Source of the DNA: Monodelphis domestica
Taxonomy: Eukaryota > Chordata > Mammalia > Didelphimorphia > Didelphidae
Assembly (NCBI RefSeq): GCF_027887165.1
Contig: NC_077227.1
Span: 442,511,895 to 442,575,894 of the forward strand
Direction of reading: 5' to 3'
DNA length: 64,000 bases
The translations under genes were made by a program, and so were the position numbers. The notes beneath the pieces were generated by a model. The model ran no database searches, was not told the DNA's origin, and worked only from the letters and a program-made list of their open reading frames with translations. Positions 58,106 through 64,000 of this stretch are shown in pieces (the first letter of the stretch is position 1; each line of letters begins with the position of its first letter).

Positions 58106-59245
58106 ATGGCCTGGATCAGATATCTGGATGGATAACTGAAGTCCCATGTCATTTCTCATTCAGGCCTCCATTCTATGTGTTTTCCAAATTAATCAACATT
58201 TTTTCTATCCAGGTGACCTACAGTATGCTCCAGTTATATCATTTTTGTTTGTCTCCTTTGATCTTTAGCCAAATGCTCTCTCCCCTGCCTATCCTTCCTT
58301 GTTCCCAAATTTTTCCACATGAGTACATCTCTCTCTGCAGCACTTGACAATGCTGACCAACCTTTCCTGTATACTCTCTGTTCTTTGGAGTTTTTGTAAT
58401 ATTGTCCTCTCTTGGTTCTCCACTACCCTAATCTGTTACTCCTCAATCACTTTCACTAGATCACTGTCCATGTTCTAATCATTAACCACAGGCACAGGCA
58501 TATGTAGAGGATATGTATTACCACTGGTCCTCCCCTTATGCTGAAAGGATATCATCAGCACCACAGAGTGTCAGCACAATGCATAGGCTCACTTGGGATC
58601 TTGAGTGTACATCAATTTGGTACACCCTGATTTCTATTCTTCCATTCTACTTCTTTTCTTTAAGAACTATTCAGCTCCCAAAGGGTTCAATTATTGTCTC
58701 TATGCCAATGAGTCTCAGATCTCTGTATTTAATTCTCTCTCTCAACCTACAGTTACATATCACCAACTACTCATTAGGGTATTTTGAAATGGATATAGTA
58801 GAGGCATCTCAAACTCAACATGTTCAAACAATTAATTTTCTTTACCCAGAAGTCCATTCTTCCTCCTGTTCCAGTTGCTATTTAGGGTACCACTATACTC
58901 TGTCACCTAGTTTCCTAATCTTGGAATCATCCTTGAGTTCTCTGCCACATCTCACATATTCCAATCAAGTTACTAAGTCTGATAATCCTATTTCCACAAC
59001 ATCATCTGAATCTATCCTCTTTTTTCCACTCATGGCCACTAACCTAGCTTGGGCCTTCCTCACCTCTCACCTGGACCACTGCAATAGTCTCCTAACTGGT
59101 CTCACTACCTCAAGTTTCTCTTCTCCCTGTGATGTAGAATGTATTCCTATTCATCCTGAATACATCTGCTAAACTAATAAGCAACAGTATGACTACATAA
59201 TACCCCTACTCAAATTCTGGGGGCTATCTATAACTCCCAGGACAG

Positions 59246-59621
59246 AAGTTCTTAATCTTGTTTGTGTCATAGATATCTTTGATAGTCTGGTGAAGCAAAT
59301 GAGACTCTTCTCAGAATGTTTTTTTTTTTAAGCCCTTATCTTTCCTAGAATCAATACCATGTATTAATTGGGGTTAAGAGATTTGTCCAGGGTCACCCAG
59401 CTATGAAGTGTGTGAGGTCAAATTTGAACCCAGGTCCTCCCATCTCTAGGCCTGTCTCTCTACCCACTGAGCCACCTAGTTGTCCTCAGAATATTGTTTT
59501 TTAAAAGCATAAAGTACATAGGATTCATTACAAAGTTAAATAATTTCTTTGAAAAGCAGTTATCAAGGTATTTAAAGCAAAAACAGGAATAAGTTCAAGA
59601 CCTTATAATAAGAACTATTGT
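59246..59621. mobile_element. Non-autonomous hAT-like DNA element in L2
   Basis: Ends are inverted: agttcttaat (59247-59256) and, reversed, agttcttatt (ending 59616). Internal text tagtctggtgaagcaaatga, gactcttctcagaatgtt and, past the SINE, aaagcataaagtacatagga matches a short mammalian-type DNA transposon that I cannot name. Flanks ccaggaca and ctgggata could be a diverged 8-bp duplication, as hAT elements make. No transposase. A SINE at 59321-59484 splits it. Confidence 0.6.
59321..59484 (-). repeat. WSINE1/SINE1-type SINE inside the hAT-like element
   Basis: Reverse copy with an internal deletion (goes from accatgtattaa straight to ttggggttaagagatttgtc). Flanked by ctcagaatgtt (59310-59320) and ctcagaatatt (59485-59495). 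Confidence 0.87.
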
Positions 59622-59839
59622 TCTGGGATAAAATTGAAATTCCTTGCCATGGCACCTAAGGTCCTTCTGTCTCTGTCTCTGTCTCTCTCTTGCTCTCTTC
59701 CCAACACACTGAAGGCAAGAATGATATCATTTTTGTTTTTTATCCCCAGGCCCTGGCTAGTGTTTGGCTTGTAGGTGTTTAATTAATGTTTAGTGATCAA
59801 CTCATTACAGTTCTAAAAGGAATAAATGTATTCTGTAAA

Positions 59840-61395
59840 GAAAGGCACACAAATAATTTCATCGATGAAAATATTTGTAATTATGAAAACTAAAATGATA
59901 TGTTTTGGTTGTTTTTTAAAAACATTTTACCAGTCAGGTTAATACAAGTTAATGTATCAAAATAGATAACATTTCAATAATTTAACATTTTGGTCTAATG
60001 CACATAAGTTCAGATAAGCCAAAATACTCAAAACATGTTTTTTCTAGCCTTATCGAGGATTCTATAGTAACTATTTGAAAAGAGAAAGGACCAAAAAGAA
60101 ATTGTTTTAGAATACAAATAACTAAGTTACCTAATAGGCACTGCTACTGACTCCTTTGTTTTCATGAAATCTACCTTCTTTACTTTCCCCCATTAAAAAA
60201 GCCAGACAAATGATCACTCTGGTACACACATGCATAGTATCAATTCCTTTTCCAGAAGCCAAGGGCACTTTTTATTATGTACCTGTTAAAAAATGGTAGA
60301 CTCTAGGAATGCTCATGTAACCAAAGCACCATTACTAGGAATTGATCTGACTAATTAGGATAGAGTGAAGCAAAAGATTCACAGTGAATACTTTGAAATA
60401 TTTGGGATCCTTTTCTGGAGATATTAGTGAACTAGAGAGTAAAAATAGTAATGTTTCTTGTAGCAATGCAAATGAAAAGGAGAGGGCTGACAGAAGCCTG
60501 GAAGAACTAGAGAAAGACAAAAATTCAGCTGAGGTGATTAGGAAGCTTTTTGAAATGTTCATCAGTCATTTCATTGGGTTTTTATTCATGCAGACCTGAA
60601 GAGTGTGAACTTGAAGGGGGGGGGGGATTGATTTGATAAGGTGAACAGTATGCAGGTATGGTCCATAACATCATTACATTATTTTTTTCTTCTTTACCGA
60701 TGACACAAAACAACTTGACCTTTTTTTTTTCCCTTTAAAAAGGGGCAAACTTCCAGAGTGTTTGGCAGTTAGCCAGAACGTGTCCTCAGAGCAACAAGGC
60801 CTTGTCAGTGTTTCTGCAGGAGCCAGATTGCTTTGACAAGCATACAGGCAATTAGAAAACACTAGGAAGTTAAAGAAAAAAAATACCTTACTACAGATAT
60901 TTTGGCATAAGGAAAATACAATAAAAATCACTAGCAATTTTTAACTTTCAGGTGAAGCAATTTCTATAAAAAGTCTAACACTTAAGGCTATTCAGTAGTC
61001 ATTCAAGTTTATTGGCTACAAAGATGTAAGAGTAAAATTATATGTGACTCCATGTTATGAATGGCAGCCTGGTGTACAGCAGAGGTGAATGTCCTTGACA
61101 AGATTAAAAAAAGTTGAGGAATGTTTAACAAAATAAATAAAAATACAATAAAACATAGATAATGTTAGTTTGTCATTTTCTAAGTTACTATGTGGTCTGA
61201 AGGGATGGTTTTTATTTGAATTTCCCATTCTGCCTAGACAGCACCAATGTACTGATGAGTTCAGGCCATTTGATTTGAAAAAGACAGACAAAACTATGTC
61301 ATTCCATTGAAAGCAAGAAGCAAAATATTGCCAAGACATTGTCAGTTTTCTTTGAAAGATTATGGAAAAGAGAGGTGCTATAGAACTTGAGAGAG
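59840..61395. other. ITFG1: Intron sequence, no recognised element
   Basis: AT-rich unique sequence with an 11-base G-run at about 60617. A 71-residue plus frame at 60384-60599 (ELESKNSNVSC, RSLEELEKDKNSAEVIRKLF) looks helical and charged but is unassigned. Confidence 0.45.
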
Positions 61396-61399
61396 GAAA

Positions 61400-62085
61400 A
61401 TTTGCTGATTTTCCAAAACGGAATATGATAAAGTCTTTAAATTACAGACCAGTGAGCTTGGTTTAGATTCCTGGAAAAAATTTAGACTATTTTTCCAGAG
61501 ATGGTATGTGAACATCTAAAAATTAAACTGGTGACCACAAAGAGACAACATAATTCATAACCAGCATGTTCAGAACATGAGACACCAGACAAGCTTAATT
61601 TCCTTTTTGGACAGTTATTAGATTAATGATTATATCAGGGGAATGTTGTAAATGGCTATCTAGAGTTTAGCAAAATAGTTTACAAAGTCTTTAATGAATT
61701 ACTGACAAAAAAAGACTGAGACATGGGCTGGATTCAGGTAGGTAGAGTTGGAATTGATTGGTCATCCAAAGGGTAATCATTAATAGTTCATTGTCAGCTT
61801 GGAAAGAGGTTCCCAGTGGAGTGCCCTTGTGAAGTATGCTTGGTGTAGTTCTCTGTAAGATTTTCATTAATGAGTTGGATAATGGGAAAAATGGCATGAT
61901 AATGAATTTGAAAATGGCACAAAGCTGGATGGACAAAACAACAAATGGCAGGCTCAGAATTCTAAAAGGTCCAGACAGATAAGATGATTAGGCCAAATAT
62001 CATAACCTCTGAAAATCATAATAATTGTAATGTCTTATACTTGGGCTAAAAAATTCAAGTTCACAAATATAACATAGTAGAGTGG
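61400..62085 (+). mobile_element. CR1/L3-clade LINE ORF2 fragment
   Basis: aaattacagaccagtgagct, atggctatctagagtttagc, tcattgtcagcttggaaaga, ggttcccagtggagtgccct, ttaatgagttggataatggg, aatggcacaaagctggatgg, gtcttatacttgggctaaaa: forward CR1 reverse-transcriptase region. It ends where the L1 at 62090 starts. Confidence 0.78.
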
Positions 62086-62089
62086 CTCA

Positions 62090-62840
62090 ACAAGAGTTCA
62101 TTTGGTGAACAAATAGAAGCATTCTGGAGAGCAATCTGGAAACACTCCTCAAGTGCCATAAAATCATACATATCTTTTGACCTAGCAATACCACTGTTAG
62201 ATCTGTACCTCAAAGAAATCAAAGAAAAAAGAAAAGGAAGTACATGTACAAAAATATTTAGGACAGCTTTTTGTAGTGGTAAAAAACCTGGAAACTGAGG
62301 GGATGTCCATCAAATGGGGAATGACCAAACAAGTTATGGAATATGGTTGTAATGTAATACTAATAAGCCATAAGAAAGGATGAACAGGATGATTTTGGAA
62401 AACGTGTAAAGACTTATTTAAAATGAGCAGAAGCAGAGCATTGTATATGGTAACAGAAATATTGTACAGAGATCAACTGTAAAGGACTAAACTACTATTA
62501 TCAGCATTGTAAGGATCCAAGACCACTCTAAGGGACTCATGATGAAAAATGCTATCCACAACCATAGAAGGAACTGACAAAGTCTGAATGCAGATTGAAG
62601 CATACCATTGTTGCTTTATTTCCTACATGAATTTTTTCTTGTATGTGTGATGTATGCCTTCTTTCCCAACATGGGGAACATGGAAATATGTACTGCATGA
62701 TAGCACTGGTATAACCTATATCAGATTATTTACTGCTTCAGGGAGGGGGAAAAGAAGGAGAAAAACTGAGAGAATTTGGATCACAAAATATCACAAAACA
62801 ATTGCCGAAAAATTTTCTCTATATTTAATTGAAAAAAAAA
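62090..62840 (+). mobile_element. L1 ORF2 end and 3' UTR
   Basis: gcattctggagagcaatctg, cctagcaataccactgttag, agtacatgtacaaaaatatt, ctgaggggatgtccatcaaa, tggggaatgaccaaacaagt, gatgaaaaatgctatccaca, then a G-rich patch and an A-run at about 62832. Truncated 5'. Confidence 0.88.
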
Positions 62841-63089
62841 GTAAAAGGAATAGACAGAAAAATAAAAGAAAGGGCAATGGGTAGAAGTTGTGGGGTGGAA
62901 ATTTTAATCTTGATGTGAAAAGAAATTCTTTAAACATTGGGATTTTCCAAATATTTTGTACTTTAGGCAACAGCTGGATGAGCACTTGCCAGACGTATTT
63001 GGGAGAAGGTTCTTTTCAGGAGAGTTTTGAACTGGGCTTGTGTGATTCTGTTTTAAAGTTAATTCAGAAGTAAATTGAGGGAGTGTGGT

Positions 63090-63285
63090 ATAGAGAGGAT
63101 AGTGGGTCACTAAACAAGTGAGTTGGCATCAAGTCCTGCTCTTCTATATACCATCTGTAAGATTTTGGATGAGCCACTCAACCTCCTATAGCCTCAGCTT
63201 CCGTTTTTAATAAAAAAGAGGTAGGGAAGTATTGTTGAATACTGTAGATCTCTAAGGTCTTTTCTAGCTGTAACAGTCTGTTGAA
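63090..63285 (+). repeat. MIR/THER1 SINE
   Basis: ggcatcaagtcctgctcttc, ccatctgtaagattttggat, gagccactcaacctcctata, gcctcagcttccg, tctctaaggtcttttctagc. Confidence 0.78.
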
Positions 63286-63469
63286 CTGAATCTGGTTTTC
63301 AGTGTACATGATCTGAATATTTAGTTCTGTTATTTTTTTCCTTCAACTTTCAGCAACCTGTGCCTCATCCCGCATATATGACTATGCTTCTGGCTCCAGC
63401 CCAGTCATATTATTATTCCTGGGTCTTTATGCTGCATGTAGGAGCCCCAGGATTATTAAAAGCAGGCCC

Positions 63470-63560
63470 AAGGGCTCTGTTTTGTTTTGTAGGTAGTGGC
63501 ACTATATGCTACACATAGTAGTTACTTAATAAACACTTGCTGATTGATTGACAGCATTTT
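63470..63560 (+). mobile_element. L2 3' end fragment
   Basis: ctatatgctacacatagtag, ttacttaataaacacttgct, gattgattg. Confidence 0.65.
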
Positions 63561-64000
63561 TCAAAGTCAAGGCCCCTTGGATCAATCAATCTAGGATCAT
63601 AGTGTGTACTCCTGAGTGAGTTAAGTGGTGCATGCCAGAGATAACTCTATTTCCCTTTCCTTGCCCACTGCTCATCATAACCAGGTGCCATTATTCATAC
63701 CTACTAATTTGCTAGCCATATGGACTTTATTACTTCCTTGGCCTCTGTGTTTCTGTGGCTCTTCTCTTAGCTACTCAGGGTTAATATTCTTGGACATTGT
63801 GCTCTTTTCTTCTTTCTTTGGTGGGCCCTGGAGCACCTCAATTTTCTCTCCTCACTCATTCTCTGTCCTGGAGGATATTCTTGACTTTAGGAGCCAGAAG
63901 TGATGCCATTTCCCCCAGTAATCTGGCCAAATGAGATGACAAAGCCTTCTGTGAACCATAAAAATACTGTTTAAATGTCAGCTCTTGTGCCCTATGACCA

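Larger units (their letters stand above)
58260..59830 (+). mobile_element. L2 LINE, interrupted by a DNA element and a SINE
   Basis: Forward L2 ORF2: agcacttgacaatgctgacc, tctcttggttctccactacc, ctctatgccaatgagtctca (encoding LYANESQIS, a decayed YADD box region), tcaaactcaacatgttcaaa, cacctctcacctggaccact (SHLDHCNSLLTGL in the 219-residue frame 58513-59172), gggggctatctataactccc. It resumes after 59621 with gggataaaattgaaattcct and ends near 59830. Not intact. Confidence 0.85.

Noticed and set aside
58513-59172. 219-residue open frame, longest in the window
   Set aside because: It is a decayed L2 ORF2 fragment (SHLDHCNSLLTGL and neighbouring L2 blocks), not a host gene.
60384-60599. 71-residue charged, coil-like frame
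   Set aside because: Too short, no family match and no splice or start support; left within the unassigned intron entry.
52950-64000. Search for the next upstream ITFG1 exon (ending CPRKIT)
   Set aside because: No phase-0 minus-strand segment with that coding text and splice sites was found, so it must lie beyond the window.

Overview
The window is mammalian nuclear DNA, almost certainly marsupial. It is AT-rich, mostly non-coding, and packed with retroelements of types known from marsupials: a tRNA-like SINE (WSINE1/SINE1-type), an RTE-tailed SINE, MIR/THER1 CORE-SINEs, L2, CR1/L3, marsupial-type L1 and an RTE LINE. The species cannot be fixed from sequence alone; the density of WSINE1-type copies leans to an Australian lineage, which is inference.

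The only host protein-coding gene I can support is the 3' end of ITFG1 (T-cell immunomodulatory protein, LINKIN family) on the minus strand. Five exons are present, in transcript order 52871-52949, 8845-8969, 8075-8157, 2256-2373 and 594-653 (ending at the stop). All splice sites are GT/AG, phases are consistent, and the joined product is 154 residues, matching my recollection of the C-terminal quarter of the human protein (about residues 459-612). It covers the end of the extracellular part, one transmembrane helix and a short basic/acidic cytoplasmic tail. The introns are 43,901, 687, 5,701 and 1,602 bp. The next upstream exon is not in the window, so 52950-64000 is also intron.

Layout: 1-593 is 3' UTR/downstream sequence with an RTE-tailed SINE. 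654-8844 holds the last three introns, with a reverse CR1 LINE split by a MIR and several SINEs. 8970-52870 is the giant intron: L1 3' ends at 9.4, 22.8, 32.3 and 42.4 kb; L2 copies at 11.4-14.6, 17.5, 30.7, 36.0 and 40.9-42.0 kb; a 7SL RNA pseudogene at 26.7 kb; an RTE LINE at 28 kb; a candidate LTR at 37.1-37.7 kb; a solo LTR at 45.2-46.1 kb; and a SINE carrying a nested L1 at 49.2 kb. 52950-64000 holds further CR1, L2 and L1 copies and a hAT-like element.

I found no undescribed biological system. The most informative material is the repeat archaeology: nested insertions with readable target-site duplications, a dimeric SINE flanked by one duplication, the 7SL retropseudogene, and a few open frames I cannot assign.
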